DNA of 50,546 nucleotides. Origin: Pseudoxanthomonas koreensis (GTDB taxonomy: Bacteria > Pseudomonadota > Gammaproteobacteria > Xanthomonadales > Xanthomonadaceae). Positions 8,883 through 21,399 of this stretch are shown here, one piece after another (position 1 is the first letter of the stretch; each line of letters starts with the position of its first letter). Under the pieces are notes generated by a model that did no database searches, was not told the origin of the DNA, and worked only from the letters and a program-made list of their open reading frames with translations. The stretch covers positions 1-50,546 of the forward strand of contig NZ_PDWM01000020.1 of the NCBI RefSeq assembly GCF_010093225.1. The letters run 5' to 3'. Both the position numbers and the translations under genes were made by a program.

Positions 8883-9838
8883 TCAATCCATGCCCGCGGT
8901 GACGGGTACGGCCATCGCTTCCGCCACGGCCGCGGCATCGCGTGGGCGCAGCCAGTGGGTGCTGTCGACGTCGGTAGCCAGCGTGCGCACCTGCCAGCCC
9001 CGTGCCGGCAGCGTGCGCGCCAGTTCCTGCGCCGGTTGCACGAAGGCACGGTTCCAGCGCTGGCGCACGCCAGCGTTGCCAAGCGGCAACTGCAGACGTC
9101 GCGCGCCGGCGATGAAGGACAGGTCACGGCGCGGCGGCGCGGTTTCCAGCGGATCCTGCAACAACACCAGGGTGGCCTGGTGGTGGCGCGCCAGCGCGGT
9201 CCAGCGCAGCGAGGGCACCTGCGCGGCGCTGCCGGCGTCGGCCAGCACCACCAGCTGCGCACCAGGTCGCAGCAGGCGCTGCGCATGTTCGAGCGCGACC
9301 TCCAGCCCCGCGTCTTCCCGAGGTGGTCGCGCGTACCAGCGCGCCAGCGCGTCCAGCACGCGCATCGCACCGCGCAGGCCGGTGGCCGGCGGGATCGCCG
9401 GCTCGCCGCCACGCAGCGCGGCGATCCGGTCGCCGGACTGCAGCGCCGACCACACCGCTACCGCGCCGGCACGCGCGGCCTGCACCGACTTGAAGCGTGT
9501 GCGCGTGCCGAAGTACAGCTCCGGCGCGGTGTCGGCGACCAGCAGGGTCAGGCGTTCACGTTCGGCCTGGAACAGCTTGGTGTGGGCGCGGCCGCTGCGC
9601 GCAGTCAGCCGCCAGTCCATCCGGCGCACGTCGTCGCCGATCGTGTATTCCCGCGATTCGGCGTATTCCATGCCGCGGCCACGCAGGCTCGACGGCGCCG
9701 GGCCATGCACGCCGTGGCGGCCGCGCCGTGGCAGGGGCACGCGCTGGACCTGGGCGCGCAGCGCGACCAGTTCGGCCAGCGTCGGCACGATGCCTTCCTG
9801 CGCGGCATCGGCCACGGCGGGCGCCGGGCCGGGCGCGC

Positions 9839-9842
<4 letters not shown>
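8883..9842 (-). CDS. DUF58 domain-containing protein
   Basis: A 319-residue protein of the DUF58 family, partner of MoxR ATPases. The family signature is visible as the RGRGMEYAESREYTIGDD segment followed by RRMDWRLTARSG and the KLFQAERE strand, and the C-terminal half has a VWA-like fold (VADTAP, LVVLADAG). No transmembrane helix is evident. The start is taken as GTG at 9842, whose GTGA overlaps the moxR stop codon; a longer reading to 9998 is only the shadow of moxR. The overlap points to coupled translation with MoxR. Confidence 0.87.
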
Positions 9843-10837
<995 letters not shown>

Positions 10838-10843
10838 GGCGGC

Positions 10844-10849
10844 ATTCTG
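10844..10849 (-). promoter_or_regulatory. Candidate -10 box for a leaderless moxR transcript
   Basis: On the minus strand CAGAAT is followed by GCCGCC and then the moxR ATG, so transcription would begin at or next to the start codon. No ribosome-binding site is seen. A TCGACA resembling a -35 lies at 10863-10868, but the spacing of 13 bp is too short for a normal promoter, so the call rests on the -10 and its distance. Confidence 0.3.
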
Positions 10850-10890
10850 ACCCGATCGTGGCTGTCGAGTTCCCCGGCCGCTGAACGCCG

Positions 10891-10919
10891 GAAAAGCGAC
10901 GGGGCCCGCAGGCCCCGTC
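10891..10919 (-). terminator. Rho-independent terminator of the pil operon
   Basis: Downstream of pilQ on the minus strand a perfect 9-bp stem (GACGGGGCC / GGCCCCGTC, 10898-10906 with 10911-10919) with a four-base loop is followed by GCTTTTC. It separates pilMNOPQ from the moxR operon. Confidence 0.8.
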
Positions 10920-10956
10920 ATCTGTCGTGCTATCCCGACCGTCGGCCGGCGGCTCC

Positions 10957-12816
10957 TCAGGCGCGCTTTTCGACGCGCATGACCTTCGGGGTCAGGAAGA
11001 TCAGCAGCTCGGCCTTTTCCTTGGTGCGGCTGGTCTTCTTGAAGAAGGCGCCGACGAAGGGCACGTTGCCGAGGAACGGCACCTTGGCCACGCTGTTGGC
11101 GTCGGTGAACTCGTACACGCCGCCGATCACCACGGTCTGGCCGTCGTCGACCAGCACCGCGGTATTGATCTCGCGGGTGGCGATTTCCGGCACCTGGCCG
11201 ATGCTGGTGTCGATGTAGCGCAGGACCTCGTCCTTGGTCACGTGGACCGCCATGAAGACGCGGTCGTCGCTGGTGATGGTCGGGGTGACCTTCAGCTCGA
11301 GCACCACGTCCTTGAACTCGACGGTCGGGGTCGGGAAGGCCTGGTTGCCGCCACCGGTCAGGGTCACGTAGCCGACCTCGCGGCCCTGGCGGATGATCGC
11401 CTCGCGCTGGTTGGAGGTGACCACGCGCGGGTTGGACAGCACTTCGCCGCGGCCTTCCTGCTGCAGGGCGGACAGTTCGAGATCAATGGAGAAATTCGTG
11501 CCCAGCAGGGTGTAGGCAAGCGAACTCACGTTGGTGCCGCTGGCAGTGGTCGCCGGCAGGTTGAAGTTCAGGCCAGGCGTGCCGGTGTTGTTGCCCGCCA
11601 CCGAGCTGCCGATGATCGCGGTGTTGTCACCGTACTGGCGCGAACCCGACACGCCGAAGCGCGCGCCCAGGTCGCGGGCGAAGCTGTCGGTGGCGATGAC
11701 GATGCGGCTCTCGATCAGCACCTGGTCGACCGGGCGGTCGATCACGTTGATCAGCTCGCGCATCTGCGCGACCTTCTTCGGGATGTCGCTGATCATCAGG
11801 GTGTTGGTGCGCTCGTCGGCGACGATGCGGCCGCGCTGCGACAGGAAGCCGTTCTCCTGGTCGTTGCCGCCACCGCCACCGCCGCCACCCTGGTTGCCGA
11901 TGCCCTTGGCCTCGGTCAGCGCCTTGAAGATCGCCGCGGCGTTGTGGTAGTTGATCTGGATGTAGTCGGTGACCAGATCGACGCGGTTCTCCAGGTCGAT
12001 GCGCGCATCTTCCTTGGCCTTCTCGAACGCGGCCAGCTCGGGCTGCGGCGCGACCCAGACCACGCTGCCGTCGCGACGCTTGTCCAGGCCCTTGGCGCGC
12101 AGGACGATGTCCATCGCCTGGTCCCAGGGCACGTTGACCAGGCGCAGGGTCACGTTGCCGGTCACCGTGTCCGAGGCCACGATGTTCAGGTTGGACTCTT
12201 CGGCGATCAGCTGCAGGACGGTGCGAACCGGCACGTCCTGGAAGTTGAAGGTCACCGGCCGGCCGGAATAGCCCTGCTTGGCCAGCTTCGCCTGGGCACT
12301 GGCGACCGCCGCGCCGCTGACCGCGCCGACCGCCGTTGCGCTGGCGCGCGGGGCGATCTCGACCACGTACTCGTTGCCGGTCTGGTAGGCCAGCGACTCG
12401 TAGTCGCCGCGGGTGCTCAGCACCAGCTGGGTGCCGCCACCGTAGGGCTTGGCGTCGATGCGCTGCACCGGCGTGGCGAAGTCGGTGACGTTGAGCGGGC
12501 GCTGCAGCTCGGCCGGCAGGGTGGCGTTGGCCACGTCCACCACCACGCTGCCGTCCTGGTTCCTCAGGTCGGGGGCCACGCCGTCACCGTCGAAGCGCAG
12601 GATCAGCCGGCCCGCGCCGCCGTCGCCACGCTTGAAGTCGATTGCGGACACCTTCGACTTGGCGGTCGTCGTGGCCTGGGAGGCCACGGTGGACTGCGCG
12701 GCCGGAGCGGCGGCGAGACCGGGTACGGTCAGGGCCAGCGCGAGGCCCAGGCCGCAGGCCCGGATGATCGGCGGGCGCCGATGCGTGCGCAGGCTCTGGG
12801 CATTGGTAAAGGTCAT
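10957..12816 (-). CDS. pilQ: Type IV pilus secretin PilQ
   Basis: A 619-residue outer-membrane secretin through which the type IV pilus passes. It has a signal peptide (cleavage near AAAPAA, residues about 20-40), one AMIN domain (about 55-130, peptidoglycan binding), an STN-like and secretin N domains (about 180-330, separated by an eight-glycine linker), and the C-terminal secretin domain with VLSNPRVVTSNQREA and the final VPFLGNVPFVGAFFKK motif. The ATG at 12816 is preferred because GGGGGA lies seven bases upstream; an in-frame TTG 15 bases earlier would place that sequence inside the gene. It is the last gene of pilMNOPQ, 15 bp after pilP. Proteobacterial PilQ is often longer with two AMIN domains; here I see one. 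Confidence 0.96.
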   Translation of the reverse strand: MTFTNAQSLRTHRRPPIIRACGLGLALALTVPGLAAAPAAQSTVASQATTTAKSKVSAIDFKRGDGGAGRLILRFDGDGVAPDLRNQDGSVVVDVANATLPAELQRPLNVTDFATPVQRIDAKPYGGGTQLVLSTRGDYESLAYQTGNEYVVEIAPRASATAVGAVSGAAVASAQAKLAKQGYSGRPVTFNFQDVPVRTVLQLIAEESNLNIVASDTVTGNVTLRLVNVPWDQAMDIVLRAKGLDKRRDGSVVWVAPQPELAAFEKAKEDARIDLENRVDLVTDYIQINYHNAAAIFKALTEAKGIGNQGGGGGGGGNDQENGFLSQRGRIVADERTNTLMISDIPKKVAQMRELINVIDRPVDQVLIESRIVIATDSFARDLGARFGVSGSRQYGDNTAIIGSSVAGNNTGTPGLNFNLPATTASGTNVSSLAYTLLGTNFSIDLELSALQQEGRGEVLSNPRVVTSNQREAIIRQGREVGYVTLTGGGNQAFPTPTVEFKDVVLELKVTPTITSDDRVFMAVHVTKDEVLRYIDTSIGQVPEIATREINTAVLVDDGQTVVIGGVYEFTDANSVAKVPFLGNVPFVGAFFKKTSRTKEKAELLIFLTPKVMRVEKRA

Positions 12817-12831
12817 CGTGCTATCCCCCAA

Positions 12832-13377
12832 TCATTGATCTTCGAGCGCGATGGAGGCCGGACGTTCCAGCCAGCCGCCCGCACCATCCGGCACAAGTTC
12901 AACCAGTTCTATCTTGTCTTCCTGCACCGACGTCACCCGCCCGTCGGCCTGGCCCAGGTAGGCACCCGGCAGGATCCGGTGGGTCACCCGGTCCGGGGCC
13001 ATCACCAGCGCCACCAGGCCACCACCGGCACCGATCGTGCCGACCATGTCCAGGCTGTCCAGCGGGTACTGCTCCAGCGGTTCCTTGCGCCGGTTCGGGT
13101 CCGGCCTCAGGCCGCCGGCTCCGTCCGAATTGCTCCAGGCGTCGCTGAACGGGTCGCGCAGGTCCTGTGCGGCGTATTCGAAGGTCTCGAACTGCTGCAT
13201 CACCGGCAGCGGCTCCAGCGGCGGCGCGGGACGCGCACGCACGTCGGCCACCCACTTCTCCAGGTTCGGCGCGTCGCCCGGCGTGCTGGTCACGCCGCGG
13301 CCGCAGGCGCCCAGGCTGAGCACCAGCAGCGAGGCGGCCAGCATGCGCAGCGCCCCACGGTTGCGATCCAGGATCAT
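12832..13377 (-). CDS. pilP: Type IV pilus inner-membrane lipoprotein PilP
   Basis: A 181-residue lipoprotein with a lipobox LGAC (Cys25) after a short hydrophobic signal. It links the PilN/PilO inner-membrane subcomplex to the secretin PilQ through its C-terminal beta domain, whose typical ending with LPGAYLGQADGRV and the KIELVELVPDG strand is visible. The middle region with DLRDPFS is a family hallmark. Its ATG overlaps the pilO stop (ATGA). Confidence 0.94.
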   Translation of the reverse strand: MILDRNRGALRMLAASLLVLSLGACGRGVTSTPGDAPNLEKWVADVRARPAPPLEPLPVMQQFETFEYAAQDLRDPFSDAWSNSDGAGGLRPDPNRRKEPLEQYPLDSLDMVGTIGAGGGLVALVMAPDRVTHRILPGAYLGQADGRVTSVQEDKIELVELVPDGAGGWLERPASIALEDQ

Positions 13378-14048
13378 GCGCCGCCCCCCGTCGTTGCGCC
13401 ATTGCCGGCTTGTGCCGCCTTCTCCTGCTCGGAGATTTCCAGTTCGTCCAGATAACGGTAGGTCTTGACCGTACCGGACAGCTCCAGCGCGCCGCCGCGG
13501 GTGATGGTCTTGCCTTCCTTGGGCTGCAGCTGGATGTCATGCATGGTCAGGATCACCACGCGCGGCAGCGAGGCCACGCCGCTGACGAAGGCGCCGAACT
13601 GGTGGTAGTTGCCGACCATGCGCAGCGCGATCGGCTTCTCCGCGTAGAACTCCTTCGGCGTCTCCGGGCCCGGCTGGAACAGCTCGTTGGCCAGGCCGCT
13701 GGAAAGGGCCGTCTGCGAAATGTCGATGATCAGGTCCGGCATCTCGGTCTTGCTCGGCAGTTGCCTGAGCATCTGCTGCAGGACCTGCTCCATCTGCGCC
13801 AGTTGCTGGCGCAGCGGCTCCAGGTTGGCGGCCTTGCCCTGCTCGTCCTCGAACTGGGCGCGCAGCGTCGATTCCTGGCTCTCCAGCCCCTGCAGTTCCT
13901 CGCGTTTGCCGCGGATCAACAGCAGGTAGGCCATGACCAGGATGAACAGCGCCAGCAGCACGCAGAAGACGATCTTCGCCTGCTGCGGCCAGCCACCGAT
14001 GTTGTTGAAGTCCAGGTCGCTGAGTTTGATCTTCTTCTTCTGGCTCAT
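13374..14048 (-). CDS. pilO: Type IV pilus alignment protein PilO
   Basis: A 224-residue bitopic inner-membrane protein: a short cytoplasmic Lys-rich N terminus (MSQKKKIKLSDLDFNNI), one transmembrane helix (about 27-46), a coiled coil rich in Leu, Glu and Gln (about 48-95), and a periplasmic ferredoxin-like domain. PilO pairs with PilN in the alignment complex between motor and secretin. The ATG overlaps the pilN stop (ATGA). Confidence 0.94.
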   Translation of the reverse strand: MSQKKKIKLSDLDFNNIGGWPQQAKIVFCVLLALFILVMAYLLLIRGKREELQGLESQESTLRAQFEDEQGKAANLEPLRQQLAQMEQVLQQMLRQLPSKTEMPDLIIDISQTALSSGLANELFQPGPETPKEFYAEKPIALRMVGNYHQFGAFVSGVASLPRVVILTMHDIQLQPKEGKTITRGGALELSGTVKTYRYLDELEISEQEKAAQAGNGATTGGGA

Positions 14049-14823
14049 GACGCCGGCCTCCCGTCGGTCTGCGTGGCCGGTTGCTGTTGCTCAGGCGCAG
14101 GGGCAGCGGGCGGCGTGGCTCCCTCGCCTGCGGGCACGGAGGCCGGTGCCGGTGCCGGTGCCGGAGTCGTGGCCGCAGGCGCCGGCGTGGCGGCAGCATC
14201 AACGGCAGCCGGGTCGACCGCGGCCGTACCCAGCGGCACCCCGCCCTCGGCCGTCGCATTGGGATTGGCCAGCTGCACCTTGAGGCTGAAGCTGTAGGGC
14301 AGCGTGCGGCTGCTGCCGGACGTCGGCGCCTTGTCGTCCTTCTTGACCTCGATGATCGACAGGTCGGGCTTGGTCATCCAGCCGGACACCTCGAGGTTGC
14401 GCATGTAGGCGCTGACCCGGGCGTTGGACTGGGCGTTGCCCTGCAGGGTCAGGATCTCACCCTCCTGCTTGATCGAGCCCAGGGTGACGCCATCGGGGAT
14501 GGTGCGCACCAGCGAGTCGAACAGGTGGACCATCTGCGAACGGTTGGCCTGCAGCTCCTCGATGACCTTCTTGCGGGCCAGCAGGCGGTCCTTCTTGGCG
14601 TCGAGCTCCTTGATCTCCTCGTTCTGCTTCTGGACCTTGGCGATCTCGGCCTGCAGGAAGCTGTTGCGCTCATGCTGGCCGCTGATCTGCCGGTCGAAGT
14701 AGAACCAGACCAGGAAGGAGAGCAGCACGCCGGCGAGCGCAGCCAGCCCCAGCATCCCCTGGAACTCGCGCTGGCGCTGCTTGCGGCGCTCGGCGCGCCA
14801 CGGCAGTAGGTTGATCCGTGCCA

Positions 14824-14824
<1 letters not shown>
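14045..14824 (-). CDS. pilN: Type IV pilus alignment protein PilN
   Basis: A 259-residue bitopic inner-membrane protein. It begins with the conserved MARINLLPWR, the cytoplasmic peptide that docks on PilM, followed by a transmembrane helix (about 24-44), a coiled coil and a periplasmic ferredoxin-like domain. The C-terminal 60 residues are an Ala/Pro/Thr-rich tail that is longer than in many relatives and may be unstructured. The start overlaps the pilM stop by one base (TGATG). Confidence 0.94.
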
Positions 14825-15912
<1,088 letters not shown>

Positions 15913-15932
15913 TTAACAACCTGCGCCCGCGC

Positions 15933-15962
15933 ATTAGATAACGGTTTTTTCGGGTTTGGCAA
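15933..15962 (-). promoter_or_regulatory. Candidate sigma-70 promoter of pilMNOPQ
   Basis: On the minus strand TTGCCA (15957-15962, five of six to the -35 consensus) lies 18 bp from TCTAAT (15933-15938, five of six to the -10 consensus). The start of pilM is about 50 bases downstream. The region is unusually AT-rich for this genome. Confidence 0.6.
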
Positions 15963-16040
15963 CTCCCCCATGTGCAGGCTGCGATGCCTGTCACGCGTGG
16001 TACCGGATCCGCTCCCCCTGAACGTCCCCGGCGGGCACCC

Positions 16041-16068
16041 CTTAGATGGCCCGCGGCTAATCTATACT
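16041..16068 (+). promoter_or_regulatory. Candidate promoter of mrcA
   Basis: TATACT (16063-16068) matches the -10 consensus at five of six positions and lies 35 bp before the mrcA ATG. The -35 region (CTTAGA, 16041-16046, 16-bp spacing) is weak, so only the -10 is well supported. Confidence 0.45.
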
Positions 16069-16102
16069 CTGCGGCCGCGAAATCCGCAATCGGAATCCCC
16101 GG

Positions 16103-18574
16103 ATGTCCCGTCTACGCCGCCTGCTGCGCTGGGCGCTCATCGCGTCCGCCGGCCTGGCCCTGCTGGCCGCGATCGGCCTGGGAATGCTCTATACCGCGGT
16201 GTCCTCGCGCCTGCCGGAAGTCGAATCCCTGCGCACGGTGGAGATGCAGGAGCCGCTCTACGTCTATGCGGCCGATGGACGGCTGATGGCCGTTTTCGGC
16301 GAGAACCGCCGTTACCCGGTCGCCATCGACGAGGTCCCGGAGCGCCTGCGCCAGGCCTTCATCGCGATCGAGGACGCCCGCTTCTACGAACACGGCGGCG
16401 TGGACTACAAGGGCGTGGCCCGGGCGGTGTGGCTGCTGGCCACCACCGACGGCAAGCGGGTCCCGGGCGGCTCGACCATCACCCAGCAGGTCGCCCGCCA
16501 GTTCTTCCTCAGCTCCGAGTACAGCTACCAGCGCAAGCTGGCCGAGATGCTGCTGGCGATGAAGATGGAGCGGGCGCTGAGCAAGGACGAGATCCTGGCG
16601 CTGTACCTCAACAAGAGCTTCTTCGGCAACCGCGCCTATGGCGTGGCCGCCGCGGCCGAGTACTACTACGGCAAGAAGATGGACGAGCTGAGCCTGGACG
16701 AGATGGCCTCGCTGGCCGGCATTCCCAAGTTCCCGTCCAGCGGCAACCCGATCAGCAACCCCGAGCGCGCCCGGATCCGCCGCGACTACATCCTCGACAG
16801 GATGGCCGAGCTGGGCTTCGTCGGCCGCGCCGAGGCCGCCGCGGCCAAGGCGGTGCCGATGCACGCCACCCCGCACGAACCACCGGTGGAGGTCTCCGCG
16901 CCCTACGTGGCCGAGATGGTCCGCCAGGAGATGATCGCCCGCTACGGCCCGGAAGCGGTGACCCGCGGCTACCACGTCCCCACCACGATCCTGCCCGACC
17001 TGCAGGCCGCGGCCGAGCAGGCGGTGCGCGACGGCCTGCACCTGTACGACCACCGCCATGGCTGGCACGGGGTCGAGCGCCAGGCCGAGGTCGCCGCCGA
17101 CGCCGACGACGCCACCCTGGCCAAGGCCCTGGCCGGGACCCCGGCGCAGGCCGCGCTGCTGCCGGCGGTGGGCGCCGGGACGTCGAAGGATGGCAGCGCC
17201 CGGGTCGTGCTGGCCGATGGCGGCAGGGTCCCCCCGCCTGCCTCCGCTGCCCGCTGGACCGGCAAGAACCCGGCCGCGCTGCTCAAGCGCGGCGACGTGG
17301 TCCGGGTCCGGCGCGGCGAAAAGGAAGGCGAGTACCTGCTCGACCAGGTGCCGCGCGGACAGTCCGCGCTGGTTTCGCTGGACGCCAACAACGGCGCCCT
17401 GCGCGCCCTGGTGGGCGGCTACAGCTATGCAGGCAACAAGTTCAACCGCGCCACCCAGGCCCGGCGCCAGCCCGGCTCCAGCTTCAAGCCCTTCGTCTAT
17501 TCGGCGGCGTTCGAGAAGGGACTCAACCCCGCCTCGATGGTGCTCGACGCTCCTGTGGTGTTCCGCGACCGTCGCGGCAACACCTGGTCGCCGCAGAACG
17601 ACGGCGGCGGCTTCCGCGGCCCGATGCGGCTGCGCGAGGCGCTGGTGCAGTCGCGCAACCTGGTCTCGGTGCGGCTGCTGGATGCGATCGGGGTGCAGTT
17701 CGCCCGTACCTACATTTCCCAGTTCGGCTTCGACGAGGCCGAGCTGCCGCCGAACCTGTCGATGTCGCTGGGCACCGCCTCGCTGACGCCGCTGTCGATC
17801 GCGCGCGGCTACGCGGTGTTCGCCAACGGCGGCTCGCGGGTGGACACCTGGTTCATCGACGAGGTCCGCGATCGCGACGGCAAGGTGCTGTTCAAGGAGT
17901 CGCCGGCGGTGGCCTGCCGCAGTTGCGGCGTCGCCCCGGGCACCGGCGCGGCGGTGGCCGCGCCGCAGGTGGTGGATGGCTTCAATTTCGGCGCACCGGC
18001 CCCGCCGCCCGCGGCTCCCACCGCGCCAGCCGAAGCATCCGGTGCCGGCGAGGTCGCGCCAGCCACGGCGACCGTGGCGGCCGACGCGAAGATCGCGCCG
18101 CGCGCGATCGACGAGCGCAGCGCCTACCAGCTGGTGTCGATGATGCGCGACGTGGTCCAGCGCGGCACCGGCACCGCGGCCAAGGTGCTGGGGCGCGAGG
18201 ACGTGGGCGGCAAGACCGGCTCGACCAACGACCACCGCGATGCCTGGTTCTCCGGTTTCGGCGGCGCGCTGGTCACCACGGTCTGGGTCGGCCGCGACGA
18301 CTTCCAGTCGCTGGGCTACCGCGAGTACGGCGGCAAGGCCGCGCTGCCGATCTGGATCGACTACATGCGGGTGGCGCTGGAGGACCAGCCGATCGCGTCC
18401 AACGAGCCGCCGCCGGGGATGGTCAAGGTCTACGTCGACAACACCGGGCGCATGTCCACCGAAGGCGGCGGGCTGGCCGAGTTCGTGAAGGTCGAGGACC
18501 TGGAGCGGATGCGCGACAGCCTGGACTTCCTCGGGCCTGAGCGCAGCGAGGAAAGCGCGTTCGACATCTTCTGA
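16103..18574 (+). CDS. mrcA: Penicillin-binding protein 1A, bifunctional peptidoglycan synthase
   Basis: An 823-residue class A penicillin-binding protein. An N-terminal transmembrane helix (about 9-31) anchors it; the GT51 glycosyltransferase domain carries the catalytic glutamate in [12 protein letters not shown] (Glu90) and [14 protein letters not shown]; the PBP1A-specific OB-like insert follows; the transpeptidase domain has SSFK (nucleophile Ser459), SRN (517-519) and KTG (704-706). It polymerises and crosslinks peptidoglycan on the periplasmic side. It lies divergently from pilM, an arrangement common in gammaproteobacteria. An Ala/Pro-rich insert near residues 630-655 interrupts the transpeptidase domain before KTG and is probably a surface loop. 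Confidence 0.96.
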   Translation: MSRLRRLLRWALIASAGLALLAAIGLGMLYTAVSSRLPEVESLRTVEMQEPLYVYAADGRLMAVFGENRRYPVAIDEVPERLRQAFIAIEDARFYEHGGVDYKGVARAVWLLATTDGKRVPGGSTITQQVARQFFLSSEYSYQRKLAEMLLAMKMERALSKDEILALYLNKSFFGNRAYGVAAAAEYYYGKKMDELSLDEMASLAGIPKFPSSGNPISNPERARIRRDYILDRMAELGFVGRAEAAAAKAVPMHATPHEPPVEVSAPYVAEMVRQEMIARYGPEAVTRGYHVPTTILPDLQAAAEQAVRDGLHLYDHRHGWHGVERQAEVAADADDATLAKALAGTPAQAALLPAVGAGTSKDGSARVVLADGGRVPPPASAARWTGKNPAALLKRGDVVRVRRGEKEGEYLLDQVPRGQSALVSLDANNGALRALVGGYSYAGNKFNRATQARRQPGSSFKPFVYSAAFEKGLNPASMVLDAPVVFRDRRGNTWSPQNDGGGFRGPMRLREALVQSRNLVSVRLLDAIGVQFARTYISQFGFDEAELPPNLSMSLGTASLTPLSIARGYAVFANGGSRVDTWFIDEVRDRDGKVLFKESPAVACRSCGVAPGTGAAVAAPQVVDGFNFGAPAPPPAAPTAPAEASGAGEVAPATATVAADAKIAPRAIDERSAYQLVSMMRDVVQRGTGTAAKVLGREDVGGKTGSTNDHRDAWFSGFGGALVTTVWVGRDDFQSLGYREYGGKAALPIWIDYMRVALEDQPIASNEPPPGMVKVYVDNTGRMSTEGGGLAEFVKVEDLERMRDSLDFLGPERSEESAFDIF

Positions 18575-18575
18575 C

Positions 18576-18598
18576 GCCGGTTCCGCGACGGAGCCGGC
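18576..18598 (+). terminator. Hairpin after mrcA, possible terminator
   Basis: GCCGGTTCCG (18576-18585) pairs with CGGAGCCGGC (18589-18598) with one G-U pair and a three-base loop, starting two bases after the mrcA stop. No T run follows, so intrinsic termination is uncertain. Confidence 0.4.
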
Positions 18599-18672
18599 GC
18601 AGCATCGCGGCGTGACCGCACCGTCACGCCGATCGGGTACATTCGGGCCAGGTCTCTCCCGGGAGTGTCGTG

Positions 18673-19323
18673 ATGCACCGCGCCCGCCAGCACGCCGAGA
18701 CCCGTACCCGCGAACGCCGCAGCCGCCTGGCCCATGAAGCCGCGCGGCTGATGGCCGAGGGCGGCATCCGCGACTTCCACCAGGCCAAGATCAAGGCCGC
18801 TGCGCGGCTGGGCATCCGCGACGACGCTTCGCTGCCGCGCAACCGCGAGATCGAGGAGGCGCTGCGCGAGTACCAGCGCATCTTCCTCGGCGACAGCCAG
18901 GCGCAGGCGTTGCGCCGGCGGCGCGAGGCGGCGGCGCGGGCGCTGGAGTTCCTCGCCGGCTTCGAGCCGCGGCTGGTCGGGCCGGTGCTGGAAGGCACCG
19001 CCGACGCGACCTCGCCGGTGCTGCTGCACGCCTACAGCGACGACGCCGAAGCGGTGACACGCCACCTCGACGAACATGGCATCCCTGCCGTTTCGCGCAC
19101 CCGCCGACTGCGCCTGGACCGCGAGCGCGTCGCCGACCTGCCGGTGTGGGTGTTCAGCGCCGAGGACCTGGCCTTCGACGTGACCGTGCTGCCGCTGCAC
19201 GCGCTGCGCCAGGCACCGCTGTCGGCCGTGGACGAGCGGCCGATGCGCCGCGCCTCGCTGGCCCAGCTGCGCCGGCTGCTGGCCGAAGACGGGATCGCCG
19301 GCTACGAAAGCGGCCTGCCCTGA
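18673..19323 (+). CDS. Conserved hypothetical protein, basic helical N terminus
   Basis: A 216-residue soluble protein that I do not recognise by name. The first 80 residues are strongly charged and helical (RTRERRSRLAHEAARLMAEG, then DFHQAKIKAAARLG), with many Arg residues that could contact nucleic acid; the second half looks alpha/beta (SPVLLHAYSDDAEAVTRHLDEHGIP, DLPVWVFSAEDLAFDVTVLP). No signal peptide or membrane segment is seen. The ATG at 18673 has GGGAG seven bases upstream, better spaced than the GTG at 18670. Codon use matches its neighbours, so it looks like a real resident gene. It stands alone between mrcA and the convergent gltA. Confidence 0.75.
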   Translation: MHRARQHAETRTRERRSRLAHEAARLMAEGGIRDFHQAKIKAAARLGIRDDASLPRNREIEEALREYQRIFLGDSQAQALRRRREAAARALEFLAGFEPRLVGPVLEGTADATSPVLLHAYSDDAEAVTRHLDEHGIPAVSRTRRLRLDRERVADLPVWVFSAEDLAFDVTVLPLHALRQAPLSAVDERPMRRASLAQLRRLLAEDGIAGYESGLP

Positions 19324-19373
19324 CGGCGGTGGCAAGCGCATCCCGTAGAGCGGGGCCGGGTCACGCGGTGCGC

Positions 19374-19403
19374 AAATGGAAACGCCCCACATCGCGGGGC
19401 GTT
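19374..19403 (-). terminator. Terminator of gltA
   Basis: On the minus strand AACGCCCC pairs with GGGGCGTT (19396-19403 with 19381-19388) around a seven-base loop, followed by TCCATTT. It lies about 40 bases beyond the gltA stop, between convergent genes. Confidence 0.65.
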
Positions 19404-19441
19404 CCATCGGAGCTGCCGGGTGGGACTGCCCGGGTCGCGCC

Positions 19442-20731
<1,290 letters not shown>

Positions 20732-20828
20732 GGTGTGCGCTCCTCTGTGGGGTAGGCGAGGCACCTGGCGCGATGCGCCGGGAACGTTCGCGGGAGGGAG
20801 TCCGCGGCATTCGCCACGAATCCCGAGG

Positions 20829-20837
20829 ATTATCGCA
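20829..20837 (-). promoter_or_regulatory. Candidate extended -10 promoter of gltA
   Basis: On the minus strand TGCGATAAT gives a TGn extension directly before GATAAT (five of six to the -10 consensus). No good -35 is visible, as is allowed for extended -10 promoters. The leader to the GTG start would be about 90 bases. Confidence 0.5.
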
Positions 20838-20995
20838 TAACCCATACCCCGGAGTACCCGGACGGAAGTCGTATGGCCACGAGGGCCCATACGTCTACTG
20901 CGGGAGCGGCCCGCAGGAACGGCGGTGCGGTGCACGCGCGCATCGGGCGCCGTTCACATCCCGGCAGCAGGCCGGGATGCGGTCTTCGACAAGCA

Positions 20996-21021
20996 GAACG
21001 GCCGCGCAAGCGCGGCCGTTC
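20996..21021 (-). terminator. Hairpin after rpmE2, likely terminator
   Basis: A perfect 11-bp stem GAACGGCCGCG/CGCGGCCGTTC with loop CAAG lies about 40 bases beyond the rpmE2 stop. On the minus strand it is followed by TGCTTGTC, a weak U tract. Confidence 0.55.
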
Positions 21022-21062
21022 TCCAGCATGGCGCCTGCCCGGGGGCGACGCCAGCGTTGGGT

Positions 21063-21311
21063 TCAGCGGGCGTAGCGGCGCTGGAACTTGTCGATGCGGC
21101 CGCTGGTGTCCATGACCTTGTGCTTGCCCGTGTAGAACGGGTGCGAGGCGGAGGAGATTTCGATCTTCACCAGCGGGTATTCGTTGCCGTCTTCCCACTT
21201 CACGGTTTCCTTGGCGCCGCCGGCCAGGGTCGAGCGGGTCAGGATCTTGAAATCGGAGGTGACGTCATGGAAGACGACTTCGCGGTAATCGGGATGGATG
21301 CCGGCCTTCAT
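21063..21311 (-). CDS. rpmE2: 50S ribosomal protein L31 type B
   Basis: An 82-residue L31 of the zinc-independent B type. It opens [16 protein letters not shown] and contains [28 protein letters not shown], but none of the CxxC cysteines of zinc-binding L31. In bacteria with both types the B form is made under zinc limitation; whether a zinc-type copy exists elsewhere here cannot be seen. The ATG is chosen over an in-frame GTG three codons upstream because it matches the family start. A -10-like TAGAAT (minus strand, 21350-21355) precedes it. It appears monocistronic. Confidence 0.95.
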   Translation of the reverse strand: MKAGIHPDYREVVFHDVTSDFKILTRSTLAGGAKETVKWEDGNEYPLVKIEISSASHPFYTGKHKVMDTSGRIDKFQRRYAR

Positions 21312-21364
21312 GGCGCACACCGTAAGTAGTTGACGGAACAGAGCCAGCTATTCTAGCCGCGTAA

Positions 21365-21395
21365 GCCACCCCGGCGCAAGGCCGGGATGGGTGGC
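21365..21395 (-). terminator. Bulged hairpin after the nucleoside hydrolase gene
   Basis: GCCACCCCGGC (21365-21375) pairs with GCCGGGATGGGTGGC (21381-21395) with a bulge, immediately beyond the nucleoside hydrolase stop codon. No U run follows on the minus strand, so termination is tentative. Confidence 0.35.
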
Positions 21396-21399
21396 GCGC

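Larger units (their letters stand above)
20732..21062. other. 331-bp intergenic region upstream of gltA
   Basis: No gene is seen here. The region holds the gltA leader and extended -10 promoter candidate (20829-20837), a 9-bp hairpin CATCCCGGC/GCCGGGATG (20957-20965 with 20971-20979), and the 11-bp terminator hairpin of rpmE2 (20996-21021). The leader of about 90 bases has no obvious riboswitch fold. Confidence 0.6.

Noticed and set aside
11861-11893. Gly-codon run in pilQ as a phase-variable tract
   Set aside because: The eight glycines use mixed codons, so slippage is unlikely; it is a linker between secretin domains.
16112-18235. 707-codon open frame opposite mrcA
   Set aside because: Antisense shadow of the PBP1A gene with low-complexity Arg/Gly/Val composition.
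21063-21311. L31 gene damaged by loss of zinc-binding cysteines
   Set aside because: The absence of CxxC is the normal property of type B L31.
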